From UBA4951 sp963616935 (GTDB lineage Bacteria > Bacillota_I > Bacilli_A > RFN20 > CAG-826), in the NCBI GenBank assembly GCA_963616935.1, contig CAVEMS010000003.1, forward strand, positions 161,625-225,624: a DNA stretch of 64,000 nt, given 5' to 3'. Each line of letters opens with the position of its first letter. The first letter of the stretch is position 1. The translations under genes were made by a program, and so were the position numbers. Of this stretch, positions 34,480-42,841 are shown one piece after another. The notes under the pieces are model-generated. The model searched no databases. It was not told the DNA's origin and saw nothing but the letters and a program-made list of their open reading frames with translations.

Positions 34480-34947
34480 ATGAAACACGTCTTCTTATCT
34501 CATTCCAAAGACGAAACCAAAGAGCTTGGCATCTTTTTATCAAGTCTTTTCGAAAGGGGCGATGTCGTTTTGCTAAAAGGCGATCTCGGCGCTGGGAAAA
34601 CGACTTTCACAAGCGGCGTTGGGAAAGGCTTAGGGATCAATGATGACGTCATATCGCCGACCTTCAATATCATGAAATGCTATTTTGATGGCCGTATACC
34701 GATGTATCACATAGATGCATATCGTTTGGAGAATCAAAACATCGAGCTTGGATTAGAGGAATATATCGAAGGCGATGGCGTTTGTCTCATCGAATGGCCG
34801 GACTATATCCTTCCGTTATTGCCAGATGTCACTTTGTCAATCTTCCTTCGCAACAAGGGCGATGACGTGAGAGAAGTGACGTTAGTCGGCGAAGGGAAGC
34901 ATTTCGAAGACCTCATTTCCAAAACGAAGGAGAAATTCCATGATTAG
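34480..34947 (+). CDS. tsaE: tRNA threonylcarbamoyladenosine biosynthesis ATPase TsaE
   Basis: P-loop ATPase of the bacterial t6A37 tRNA-modification complex TsaB-TsaD-TsaE. Walker A LKGDLGAGKTTFTSGVGKGLG begins near residue 32, followed by SPTFNIMKCY and the Walker-B-like MYHIDAYRLEN (about 79-89); LIEWPDYI closes the motif set. 155 residues is the normal length. GGAGGAAAGG precedes the ATG at 34480; a longer reading would begin inside the promoter (TATAAT at 34450-34455). It overlaps tsaB by eight bases. Confidence 0.95.
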   Translation: MKHVFLSHSKDETKELGIFLSSLFERGDVVLLKGDLGAGKTTFTSGVGKGLGINDDVISPTFNIMKCYFDGRIPMYHIDAYRLENQNIELGLEEYIEGDGVCLIEWPDYILPLLPDVTLSIFLRNKGDDVREVTLVGEGKHFEDLISKTKEKFHD

Positions 34948-35530
34948 CGTTCTTATTGATACATCAAACCGCAATTTATCGTGTGCGGTAGCCATTGATC
35001 ACAAAATAATCGACAGCGTCGAATACGACGCTTGGCAAAAACAAAGTGAATTTCTTGTGTCAGAACTCGATTCGTTATTCAAAAAGAACGGACTCGATCC
35101 CAAAAACACCGATGAGATAGTGGTGGCGAAAGGGCCAGGATCCTACACTGGCGTTCGCATCGCCGTAAGCGTGGCCAAAGTCATGGCCTTCGCAACCAAA
35201 GCCAAACTTTATATGGTGTCAAGTTTGGCTGATATGAAAGACGGCAAGAAGCCGAGCATTTGCTTAATGAACGCCAGGAGCAAGCGCTCATATATCGGAG
35301 TCTATGAAGGAAACAACGTTATCGTTCCAGATACGATTTGGTCCAACGAAGACGTTCTTTCCTATATACATGAGCATCCCGAGTGTTCGGTCATGGGAGA
35401 TGCGGACTATCTAGGGATCGAAGGCAAGAAACCTGATCTTTTCTCCAATCTCGTAAAAATGGACGAAGAACGTTATGAATGCGAAGACGTTCTCTCCGCT
35501 AAGCCGGTGTATCTCAAGGAACTAGCTTAA
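34940..35530 (+). CDS. tsaB: tRNA threonylcarbamoyladenosine biosynthesis protein TsaB
   Basis: ASKHA-fold partner that holds TsaD. It starts with LIDTSNRNLSCAV, then VAKGPGSYTGVRIAVSVAKVMAF (about 61-83), the hallmark of TsaB, and MNARSKRSYIGVYEG (about 108-122). The 196 residues are slightly shorter than E. coli TsaB (231), which is usual in Bacilli. It overlaps tsaE by eight bases and rimI by one (TAATG), so the cluster is translated as a coupled unit. Confidence 0.94.
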   Translation: MISVLIDTSNRNLSCAVAIDHKIIDSVEYDAWQKQSEFLVSELDSLFKKNGLDPKNTDEIVVAKGPGSYTGVRIAVSVAKVMAFATKAKLYMVSSLADMKDGKKPSICLMNARSKRSYIGVYEGNNVIVPDTIWSNEDVLSYIHEHPECSVMGDADYLGIEGKKPDLFSNLVKMDEERYECEDVLSAKPVYLKELA

Positions 35531-35982
35531 TGTCCGAAATGGTGATAAGGAAAATCGAATTGTCGGAGGCGGAAGCCGTTTTCGAGCTCGAAAAAGAATG
35601 CTTTCATTCGCCATGGCCCCTCGAAGAAATAAAGTATGAGCTAAGCGAGAATCCTTGTTCGATTCTTTTTGGGGTTTATGAGGATGAGTTGCTTATCGGT
35701 TATATAGATTTCATGATCACATTCGACAGCGCGACCATTAATCGAATTTGTATAAAGAAAGAAAAAAGAAACAAAGGATATGCAATGCTTTTGCTTCAAG
35801 AAATGGAAAAAGCCTGCAAATCTCAAGCGGATCCAGTGGAGTTTATCACCTTGGAAGTTAGAGAAAGCAATTTATCGGCAAGGAACCTATACCATAAAGC
35901 AGGTTATAGCGATATCACGATTAAGAAGATGTATTATAGCGACGGCGAAAATGCCGTCTATATGATGAGGAGTTTATTATGA
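35530..35982 (+). CDS. rimI: Ribosomal protein S18 alanine N-acetyltransferase-like GNAT (RimI)
   Basis: A 150-residue GNAT acetyltransferase. The acetyl-CoA-binding motif A is IKKEKRNKGYAMLLLQEMEKAC (about 76-97; R/K-x-x-GYA), followed by ITLEVRESNLSARNLYHKAGY (about 106-126), which is characteristic of RimI. It sits between tsaB and tsaD, the standard position in Bacillota, overlapping both by a few bases. The substrate is assumed to be the N-terminus of ribosomal protein S18. Confidence 0.92.
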   Translation: MSEMVIRKIELSEAEAVFELEKECFHSPWPLEEIKYELSENPCSILFGVYEDELLIGYIDFMITFDSATINRICIKKEKRNKGYAMLLLQEMEKACKSQADPVEFITLEVRESNLSARNLYHKAGYSDITIKKMYYSDGENAVYMMRSLL

Positions 35983-36992
35983 GCCGAATCTTAGCCATCG
36001 AAAGCAGTTGCGATGAAACGGCTGTCGCCATCTTAGACGACGGCAAGCTTTTGGCCAACGTCGTTTCAAGCCAAGTGGCGGTGCACGCCAAATACGGCGG
36101 AGTCATGCCGGAAGTCGCTTCAAGGCTTCACACCGAAAACATAGATGTGTGCCTCAAAGAGGCGCTAGAGACTTCGGGGCTCAAATTTGAAGACATGGAT
36201 GCTTTCGCGGTCACGAGAGGACCTGGATTAATCGGATGCCTCCATATTGGGCTTCAAGCCGCCAAAACCCTTGCCTTCATATATAACAAGCCTCTTATCC
36301 CCGTCCATCATTTGGCTGGGCACATTTATGCGAACGCTTACGTGGGGGAATTCAAATATCCTCTTTTGTGCGTCGTCGTGAGTGGGGGCAACACCGAACT
36401 CGTGATAATGAAGAAGCCGATGGATTTCGAGATCGTCGGAGAAACCAAAGACGATGCCGTCGGAGAGTGTTATGACAAGGTGGCCAGGGTTTTGGGAATG
36501 CCATATCCTGGCGGCCTTCCAATCGATTTGGCAGCCAAAAAAGGGAATCACACATATCACTTGCCAGTTCCTTTATCAAAAGAAGACAGTTTGGATTTCT
36601 CTTATTCCGGTCTCAAAACGAGCGTTATCAATTTGGTTAACACCCTTAAGATGAAAGGCGAAGAGGTCAACGTCAACGATATGGCTAAGTCCTTTCAAGA
36701 CGTAGCCATCGGAATGGTGGTGGAGAAGGCTTTGATCGCCGCCACGAGATATGATGTGAAACAAGTCGTTTTGGCTGGTGGAGTGAGCGCTAACTCATAT
36801 CTCCGCGAGCAAATGAAGGAGAAACTCGCAAACACTGGCATCGATTTGATAATTCCACCACTATGGTGCACAACGGATAATGCAGCCATGATAGCGAAAG
36901 TTGCGAGTTACTTATATGAAGAAAAGCTTTTTGCGCCTTTAACGCTGGGCGTTGATCCGAATTGGAGAATATCCGATTACCGTAAATTCTGA
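35979..36992 (+). CDS. tsaD: tRNA N6-adenosine threonylcarbamoyltransferase TsaD
   Basis: Catalytic subunit transferring the threonylcarbamoyl group to A37 of ANN-reading tRNAs. The 337 residues contain IESSCDETAVAI at the start, VMPEVASRLH, the metal-binding HHLAGHIYAN (about 109-118), VSGGNTELV (about 133-141), DDAVGECYDKVARVLG and LAGGVSANSYLRE (about 266-278). Length is standard. It is the last gene of the tsaE-tsaB-rimI-tsaD operon (ATGA overlap with rimI). TsaC/Sua5 is not in the window. Confidence 0.96.
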   Translation: MSRILAIESSCDETAVAILDDGKLLANVVSSQVAVHAKYGGVMPEVASRLHTENIDVCLKEALETSGLKFEDMDAFAVTRGPGLIGCLHIGLQAAKTLAFIYNKPLIPVHHLAGHIYANAYVGEFKYPLLCVVVSGGNTELVIMKKPMDFEIVGETKDDAVGECYDKVARVLGMPYPGGLPIDLAAKKGNHTYHLPVPLSKEDSLDFSYSGLKTSVINLVNTLKMKGEEVNVNDMAKSFQDVAIGMVVEKALIAATRYDVKQVVLAGGVSANSYLREQMKEKLANTGIDLIIPPLWCTTDNAAMIAKVASYLYEEKLFAPLTLGVDPNWRISDYRKF

Positions 36993-37093
36993 TAGTCGAT
37001 TTCGTTTTCAACTATATTTACGGTTTTGCCGCACCTATTACGGCCTGAATTTTTAGAAATTTCGATGAACAAGGAATCTTTTTAGAGTCCGTC

Positions 37094-37122
37094 TTTAAGT
37101 TCTTTGGCAAGTTAAATATAAT
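37094..37122 (+). promoter_or_regulatory. Promoter of asnS
   Basis: TTTAAG (37094-37099), 17-nt spacer, TATAAT (37117-37122). The predicted leader is about 29 nt with GAAGGACG as ribosome site. No T-box is present, as the leader is far too short. Confidence 0.6.
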
Positions 37123-37157
37123 TTTCATACACCGCAAAAAGAAAGAAGGACGACGAA

Positions 37158-38537
37158 ATGGAAAAGAAAGCGATTCGCTTAAGGGAGCTTATGTCCCTAA
37201 AGCCGGAAGAATTGGAAAAACTCTCCGACGTTTATGTTGAAGGCTGGGCCAAGACCAATAGAAATAACGGCAAGGTCGGTTTTTTGCATATTCATGACGG
37301 AACCTGTTTTAAAAATCTTCAAGTGGTGTATTCGAATGACCTTTCGAATTACGACGAAGTCTCCCATTATCGCATGGGTGTCGCCGTCAGAGTCAAAGGC
37401 GATATCGTCCTGACTCCGAATATGCCTCAGCCGTTCGAAATGCATGCGAAAGAGATAATGTTACTCGGCGATGTTGCGGAAGATTATCCGCTCCAAAAGA
37501 AGAAGACGTCTTTTGAATTCCTCCGAGAAGAGGCGTATTTGCGTCCTAGAACGAACACTTTCGACGCACTTTATCGCGTTCGTAGCGTTTTGGCTATGGC
37601 CATTCACACCTTTTTCCAAGAACGCGATTTCGTTTATGTCCACACTCCGTTAATAACCGGAAACGATGCGGAAGGGGCTGGGCAAGTCTTCACCGTCACT
37701 ACCGACGCGAAGGATCCGATTAATGATTTCTATGGTCGTCGCGCTTCGCTTACCGTAAGCGGACAACTCCATGTTGAAGCGTTCGCCCTCGCCTTTAGGA
37801 ACGTTTACACTTTCGGTCCGACTTTCCGTGCCGAAAAAAGCAACACCCCACGCCATGCCAGCGAATTCTGGATGATTGAGCCGGAGATCGCTTTCGCTGA
37901 TTTGGATGATGACATGAATCTCATCGAGGATTTGATCAAATTCTGTATCGATTACGTCCTTAAGAAATGCCCAGACGAAATGGCTTTCTTCAACAAATGG
38001 ATCGATAACACCGTCTTGGAAAAACTTGAGAGAGTTCGTAATAGCTCTTTCAAGCGCATGGAATACACGGAAGGCATTGCCCTTTTGCAAAAGGCCGTCA
38101 AGGAAGGGCATAAATTCGAGAATAACAACATCGAATGGGGTATGGACCTTCAAAGCGAGCATGAAAGATATTTGACCGAAGTCGTCGTCAAAGGGCCGGT
38201 CTTCTTAATCAACTACCCCAAAGACATTAAAGCGTTCTATATGCGCTTAAACGATGATGGCAAGACCGTTGCGGCATGTGACTTATTGGTCCCAGGAGAA
38301 GGGGAGATAGTCGGTGGCAGCCAACGTGAGGAAAGATACGATCTTCTTAAAGAGAAAATGGATGAGATCGGAAACTCTAAAGGCCTAGAATGGTATCTCA
38401 ATCTAAGGAAATACGGTGGATGCAAACACGCTGGATTCGGTTTGGGATTCGATCGTTTCTTAATGTATATCACTGGCATCAACAACATTCGTGACACCGA
38501 GCCTTATCCAAGAACATCGAGCGCATTAAAATACTAG
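37158..38537 (+). CDS. asnS: Asparaginyl-tRNA synthetase
   Basis: Class II synthetase charging tRNA-Asn. The N-terminal OB-fold anticodon-binding domain (VYVEGWAKTNRNNGKVGFLHIHDGT) is followed by the catalytic core: motif 1 near FFQERDFVYVHTPLITG (about 155-171), motif 2 GPTFRAEKSNTPRHASEFWMIEPE (about 223-246), motif 3 GFGLGFDRFLMYITG (about 432-446). 459 residues is normal. LxKEVGDFVE-type aspartyl signatures are absent, and the SGQLHVEAFA segment is of AsnRS type. The small membrane gene at 38539 follows after one base. Confidence 0.96.
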   Translation: MEKKAIRLRELMSLKPEELEKLSDVYVEGWAKTNRNNGKVGFLHIHDGTCFKNLQVVYSNDLSNYDEVSHYRMGVAVRVKGDIVLTPNMPQPFEMHAKEIMLLGDVAEDYPLQKKKTSFEFLREEAYLRPRTNTFDALYRVRSVLAMAIHTFFQERDFVYVHTPLITGNDAEGAGQVFTVTTDAKDPINDFYGRRASLTVSGQLHVEAFALAFRNVYTFGPTFRAEKSNTPRHASEFWMIEPEIAFADLDDDMNLIEDLIKFCIDYVLKKCPDEMAFFNKWIDNTVLEKLERVRNSSFKRMEYTEGIALLQKAVKEGHKFENNNIEWGMDLQSEHERYLTEVVVKGPVFLINYPKDIKAFYMRLNDDGKTVAACDLLVPGEGEIVGGSQREERYDLLKEKMDEIGNSKGLEWYLNLRKYGGCKHAGFGLGFDRFLMYITGINNIRDTEPYPRTSSALKY

Positions 38538-38538
38538 T

Positions 38539-38691
38539 ATGGAAGAAACGACAAACATCACTCCGAATAACGAGTTGGAAGAAAAAGAGAAAAAGAACCG
38601 CTCCAGGAAGCGGATCTTTTGGACGATCGTTGGACTCGATATCGCGCTTGCGATATTAGTTCTTTACGCCATAATCGACATGTTTATCTGA
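38539..38691 (+). CDS. 50-residue single-pass membrane protein behind asnS
   Basis: ATG follows the asnS TAG with a single base between, so it is co-transcribed. The protein has an acidic/basic charged head (MEETTNITPNNELEEKEKKN, then RSRKR) and one C-terminal membrane helix (about 27-50, IFWTIVGLDIALAILVLYAI) ending in DMFI. The positive cluster before the helix predicts an inside N-terminus. I do not recognise it. It ends seven bases before the convergent GH38 fragment. Confidence 0.6.
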   Translation: MEETTNITPNNELEEKEKKNRSRKRIFWTIVGLDIALAILVLYAIIDMFI

Positions 38692-38698
38692 TGTCGCT

Positions 38699-39946
38699 TT
38701 AAACGATAAATTCGAAAATCTCCGTCAAAACCCCATCGAAATATAAGAAAGTCTTCGCTTCGAACGAACCGAATGAAACGTTTTCGTTTGCTTCTCCGAC
38801 TTTTATGTTCGTTTTGCTTACGGAAGCAGAATTATTGAAAAGCCTAAGCATATAACCCTTTTTCGTTTCGCACTTTTTGAATGAGACGAGCGAAATGTTT
38901 TTCGAAGATATCTCGAGGGGGAATTCATTTTGTTTTTCTGGCGTTTCCGACGGGAAGAAGTGCACGGTATATATCGGATAGAGCTTCTTTTCGACGAAGC
39001 GGTATAAATCGTTCTTATTGACCGCTTTCAAAGAGAATTCGAAATCATTTTGTCCTCTATCGAGACGGTCTAGATAAACGTGAGGTGGCACTAACGGCGT
39101 CTTTAACGGATATGGCAAGGCGGGATGGCAGCCATAGACGCAGCCTCGTAACAAAGAGAACTTCAAAATACCGTTTTCATAGCAGCAAGCGTATGAATTT
39201 TTATGAGTTATCGCCAACTTTCTCTTTGGATAGTCCATATAGACGAAACGATGGCTCACATTCTCGGCACCATTCTTCTTTAATTCTTCTTCGCCGAACA
39301 TCTCGCCGCCGATTAGTTTCCCTTCCTCTGAGAGGGGAGACTCAAGACGCAACAAGGCGTTCGATTCGTTCCAGAACACATTCGCTGTTACGTCTATTTC
39401 CTTATCTATCTTGTTGATGCGATAGGAAAGACGAAGCATTGTGTTTTCTGAGGCGAAGTAACTATCGATAGAGAGATAAATCTTTCCGTTTTCTCTTATT
39501 TCGATTGGATCAAGCCCTTTAAAAGGTCCTTCGCCCTTCTTTATTAGTGGTATCTCTTTTGGATTATTTCCTAAATGGATGGCTTGCTCGTCGCTCATGC
39601 CCCATGGCGATTCGTCATCCTCATATAGCACCGGCTTGAATAGCGGTCCTCCCGCATATTCCTTCCCTTCGAAGACGAGCGAGGTAACGAGCCCATTGTC
39701 ACGGCTGATTGAAACCTTGAATCCGCCATCTTCATAGACTATGTTGCCAGTGAATGTCGGTTTGTCTTTTTTATATTTGAAAGATACTTTTATTTGGTAG
39801 AGGGAGACGCTGGAAGGAGGTAGTGTCGCTCTAAATGCCACGCGCTGGCGGTGGTGGACATTGAGGATGAACCTTTCTTGGATTTTCTGTGATAAGCAGA
39901 CTTTGCCATTTTGATCGTAGACAACGAAATGGGGTTCCCAATCCAT
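38699..39946 (-). pseudogene. GH38 alpha-mannosidase fragment: C-terminal beta domains only
   Basis: About 415 residues homologous to the C-terminal half of GH38 alpha-mannosidases, including MDWEPHFVVYDQNGKVCLSQ, HHRQRVAFRATLPPSSVSLYQI, and the later NESNALLRLESPLSEEGKLIGGEMFGEE and PHVYLDRLDRGQNDFEF blocks. The whole N-terminal catalytic (alpha/beta) domain with its zinc and nucleophile Asp residues is missing. The homology begins abruptly at about 39946; upstream in this frame is only the reverse of another gene. The fragment cannot be an active mannosidase. It lies head-to-head with a second GH38 fragment. Confidence 0.75.
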
Positions 39947-39947
39947 G

Positions 39948-40226
39948 CGTCCGTTCGCCTGGAATATTTTCCCGACAATCGATAGCAAAGACGGAAAGAA
40001 AGTCGAGATTTCTACCTCTAACGATTCAATTAACGTCGTGACGATAAAGAGAGCGAAGCAAAAAGAGGGATATGTCATCCGTTTGCAAAACTGCTCGTGC
40101 GCTCCGCAAAGCACGTATCTTTCGATTGATTCATCAAAGATTTGCTTGGATTTTGGGAAATTCGAAGTAAAAACGGTTATTTATAATGATGGGGAATTCG
40201 AAGAAGTAACCGATATGGTGATTTAG
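39948..40226 (+). pseudogene. Second GH38 fragment: last about 90 residues, opposite strand
   Basis: Reads NIFPTIDSKDGKKVEISTS, NDSINVVTIKRAKQKEGYVI, RLQNCS... and ends KTVIYNDGEFEEVTDMVI. This aligns with the end of the minus-strand fragment (FFPSETPEKQNEFPLEISS..., KKGYMLRLFNNSA, KTFLYFDGVLTEIFEFIV), at roughly a third identity by eye. It is therefore the 3' end of a paralogous GH38 gene. Its 5' end is cut at the same point (about 39947) as the other fragment. The stop codon interlocks (TTAG) with that of the gene at 40223, so the 3' end is in its natural setting. Confidence 0.7.
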
Positions 40227-40906
40227 TGACTCTGATTGTTATTCTGCGTGGGCGAGGTGCCGTTAGACGCTTCGCCTTTTTTAACATCGCCAAAGAAATT
40301 GAAATCGTCTAAGTTCTTCTCGAAGATGCTATGCGTGCGTTTGTTTAGAAGGAACGCTCTCGCGATATAGCCTTGGACGCAAACGAGATAATAGACGATT
40401 GAGATGAGCCATAAAGGAACTAGTACATAGGAAGCCCAATAGGAGCTTACCCAAGTCGGCGTTGCGATAGTGTCAGGCCATTTCGCTAACAGAGTCACGC
40501 CGAATACGGTTGCGTAGTTATCTTCGTTCCCCCAGTCGAATTGATAGAAGAGCGAGGAGAAATTCTTCCAATGGTTGGCGCCCCATTCGGAAGTGATTCC
40601 GCTATAAAGGAGGAAGAAGATGAGGCTCGCTAGCGCAATCAAAATGGCAGGGGATGATTGTTTCCAGAATAGCTGCCTGTTTTTGGCTCTGCCATATTTC
40701 GAAAGTTGTTCGGGGGTTTGAATAACGCGATAAACTACGGCGTCATGAATCTCGTAATCCATGCGGCGAGACATGCGCCCGCTCACATAGCGCATGAGCA
40801 TACCTATGCAGCCTAATAGCAAGAAAATGATCAAGGCGACCACCAAAAGGGCGATCAATAATCTCCTATCGGAATCGTTGAGAGTTATGCCAACTAGTGT
40901 CGTCAT
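40223..40906 (-). CDS. Membrane protein of unknown function, third gene of a membrane operon
   Basis: 227 residues with a helix near 18-38, a basic cytoplasmic stretch with YRVIQTPEQLSKYGRAKNRQLFW, a second helix near 83-103, a Trp-rich outer loop (WGANHWKNFSSLFYQFDWGN), and a third helix near 158-178. The C-terminus is polar and Asn-rich. No family recognised. A very strong GGAGGTGA ribosome site lies inside the end of the preceding gene, which it overlaps by four bases (ATGA). Stop interlocked with the GH38 fragment on the other strand. Confidence 0.7.
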   Translation of the reverse strand: MTTLVGITLNDSDRRLLIALLVVALIIFLLLGCIGMLMRYVSGRMSRRMDYEIHDAVVYRVIQTPEQLSKYGRAKNRQLFWKQSSPAILIALASLIFFLLYSGITSEWGANHWKNFSSLFYQFDWGNEDNYATVFGVTLLAKWPDTIATPTWVSSYWASYVLVPLWLISIVYYLVCVQGYIARAFLLNKRTHSIFEKNLDDFNFFGDVKKGEASNGTSPTQNNNQSH

Positions 40907-41454
40907 AGATTCTCACCTCCGATATCGTCATATGTGACTGTTTCGTTTGTGTTTTGATCGATTTGATTGTCGAATGAACCGTTTTCATTTTCGTTAAGCG
41001 TTATTTGCGGAGCCTGATTATTCAACGTTCCTTGATCGATATATTGGGGAATTGCAGGGTTATTTTGATATTGAGATGTTTGATTAATGTACGGATTTTG
41101 TTGGTTATTCGCGATTTGCTTGGCGAAATCGTCCATGCTTTGATTTGGGTCTTTTTGATAATAGTTTTGTTGAATGTAGACGTGTGTAGGCTGAGGCGGT
41201 GGAACCTCCTCTTTTTTCGTCGTTTCTTCTCCCGTCGAGCGGCGGAGGGACTCTGCTTTGATGGCTTCCACTTTGATATCTTCAGGAAGTTTCTTAAGCC
41301 CTTTTTCGCCTTTGAAGAAACGGACGAGGTTTATTGCCGTTTCGATGATATAGACAAAGGCTAGATAAACGGCGGCAATGGCTAAGAGCAACAAGAAAAA
41401 CGGCAAGAGGATTATCGTTACTAAGCCTAAGCCGAAGCTCTTAAGAAATTTCAT
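40903..41454 (-). CDS. Membrane-anchored protein with a Gln/Asn-rich tail
   Basis: 183 residues: a long N-terminal hydrophobic segment (about 8-40, one long or two short helices), a charged cytoplasmic part with Lys/Glu/Arg (to about 85), and then a low-complexity tail very rich in Gln, Asn, Pro and Tyr with repeated QNP/NQ motifs. Such tails are disordered and may drive self-association. No family recognised. It overlaps the upstream gene by 14 nt and the downstream by four. AAGGAAAGG precedes the ATG. Confidence 0.7.
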   Translation of the reverse strand: MKFLKSFGLGLVTIILLPFFLLLLAIAAVYLAFVYIIETAINLVRFFKGEKGLKKLPEDIKVEAIKAESLRRSTGEETTKKEEVPPPQPTHVYIQQNYYQKDPNQSMDDFAKQIANNQQNPYINQTSQYQNNPAIPQYIDQGTLNNQAPQITLNENENGSFDNQIDQNTNETVTYDDIGGENL

Positions 41455-42346
41455 CTTTTGCCTTTCCTTTTAATAGGTTAGAGAAGAGGACGAGGAAATC
41501 AAGCGCCATTCCAAAAAGCGAATATAGAATTAGCCCCTCTTTATATATATTGGATATGGCCGCCCTAATGAAGAAAACGGCCAATAGCAATACTCCTATC
41601 GCTATGAAGACCCAGATTCTTCTTTCGTTAAACAGCAATGAGATGCAGGTTATCGAAAAGAAAAGCGAAGCGACGAGAAAGAGCGATCCGGACATCAAAT
41701 TTATCGTTCCTAGCCCCATCGCAAGTGCGCCGAATAACAAGCCAAGCGATGGTTCTAAGAACTTTTTTAAGGCAGTTGGAAGTTCTCTTTTGTTCAATTT
41801 ATTCAAGAAAAGGACTGAGAAAATGAAATTCGTGATGGCGCACTGCGCTAAAGCGATGGCGAAAACTAGCGAAGGCGTCAAAGAAACTATCCTTTCATTT
41901 GTCTCGACCCCGAATATGGAATAGAAAGTAGATATAGGATCCAAGGAGATAGTTGCCTTTAAAATAACTACAATCAGGCAGTTAACGCCCATTTGAAGTA
42001 GCCCCATAAGAAAAACGGTGATGCCATTTCCGAAACCTATTTTCAAAGCTAGTCCGAGTAACGCCCCTATAAGTATCGACGGAATGACGATGAATAATGA
42101 TTCGCCAATGTTGAAAGAGGCCACCGCCAAGGAAAGGGCGCAGGCTGCGATTAAATAGGCTGGTAAGTATCTTTTCAAGCACGTATATCCCACTAAAGCG
42201 CTCAAAATCGGCAAGAAGAAGACCAAACCGACGCTTAATTCCGGCCAAAAGGCTATAAGTAGCGAGAACACGGCGGTGATTGCCGCCATAATCGCCATAA
42301 AGGATATATTTTGAATGGGCTTTGCTTTCTCTTCGAGTATCCGCAT
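41441..42346 (-). CDS. DUF2232/YybS-like polytopic membrane protein
   Basis: 301 residues with about eight to nine membrane helices and few charged residues. An early IxAAITAVFSLL helix and a GLLQMGVNCLIVV region suggest the YybS/DUF2232 or ECF-S-like group; this is a judgement and not certain. First gene of a three-gene membrane operon. There is no Shine-Dalgarno; GATAAT (plus coordinates 42354-42359) lies seven bases before the ATG, so the operon mRNA is predicted to begin at the start codon. Confidence 0.65.
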   Translation of the reverse strand: MRILEEKAKPIQNISFMAIMAAITAVFSLLIAFWPELSVGLVFFLPILSALVGYTCLKRYLPAYLIAACALSLAVASFNIGESLFIVIPSILIGALLGLALKIGFGNGITVFLMGLLQMGVNCLIVVILKATISLDPISTFYSIFGVETNERIVSLTPSLVFAIALAQCAITNFIFSVLFLNKLNKRELPTALKKFLEPSLGLLFGALAMGLGTINLMSGSLFLVASLFFSITCISLLFNERRIWVFIAIGVLLLAVFFIRAAISNIYKEGLILYSLFGMALDFLVLFSNLLKGKAKDEIS

Positions 42347-42353
42347 CGGCTAA

Positions 42354-42359
42354 ATTATC
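42354..42359 (-). promoter_or_regulatory. -10 box seven bases before the DUF2232-like ATG
   Basis: GATAAT on the minus strand. With the usual 6-7 nt to the transcription start, the transcript would begin at the ATG (42346) itself. Confidence 0.5.
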
Positions 42360-42462
42360 CGCTATTTAATTGTTGTTTTGTAGTTTATGGCAGCTGGATG
42401 CGTATCTAATTTATAGTGTTTTTGGATTATGGAGTGACATAGAGCGATATTTCAAAACGCAT

Positions 42463-42490
42463 TTAACATTGTTTGCGCATACATTAAAAT
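42463..42490 (+). promoter_or_regulatory. Promoter of the zinc-ribbon membrane protein gene
   Basis: TTAACA (42463-42468), 16-nt spacer, TAAAAT (42485-42490), then six bases to the ATG at 42497. No ribosome site is present. This is one of the best leaderless candidates because both promoter elements are near consensus. Confidence 0.6.
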
Positions 42491-42496
42491 GGTCTT

Positions 42497-42841
42497 ATGA
42501 ACCGAAATAAAGAAAAGAAAGCGATGATGAAGTGCGATAGATGTGGCGCTACCGTTTTTGATAATCAAGATACATGTCCAGTTTGTGGCAATCTTTTGTT
42601 GACGCCTATCGACGTTGAGGCGAGAAGCAGACATAGGTACAAACATAAAATAGATGTTCTGGACTATATTCTCGGTATAACCTTGGTCGTCCCGTTTAGT
42701 TATATCGGATTCATCGTTGCCTGTTGTTGCTTTAATGATCGCCCGGACGTCAAACGAGGGGCAATACATTCCGTCATCTTCGTGTCGGTTTGCTATATCG
42801 TTGCGCTTATCGTCGTGTTAGCCGTCCTTCGTCCGTTCTAA
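42497..42841 (+). CDS. Zinc-ribbon membrane protein
   Basis: 114 residues. The N-terminus has a CxxC-x11-CxxC zinc ribbon (CDRCG near residue 13, CPVCG near 27), followed by a linker and two membrane helices (about 54-76 and 88-111), with a CCCF motif between them. Zinc-ribbon plus membrane helices is a common layout of small Bacillota membrane proteins of unknown role. Start is predicted leaderless. Its stop is interlocked (CTAA, 42838-42841) with that of the convergent ATPase gene. Confidence 0.7.
   Translation: MNRNKEKKAMMKCDRCGATVFDNQDTCPVCGNLLLTPIDVEARSRHRYKHKIDVLDYILGITLVVPFSYIGFIVACCCFNDRPDVKRGAIHSVIFVSVCYIVALIVVLAVLRPF

Noticed and set aside
36993..37157. T-box riboswitch before asnS
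   Set aside because: The promoter at 37094-37122 leaves only about 29 nt of leader; no T-box sequence or specifier loop was seen.
39945..40114. Reading the minus-strand GH38 frame as a full 471-residue gene from 40114
   Set aside because: The first about 56 codons are the reverse complement of the second GH38 fragment and show no GH38 homology, so they are not a natural N-terminus.
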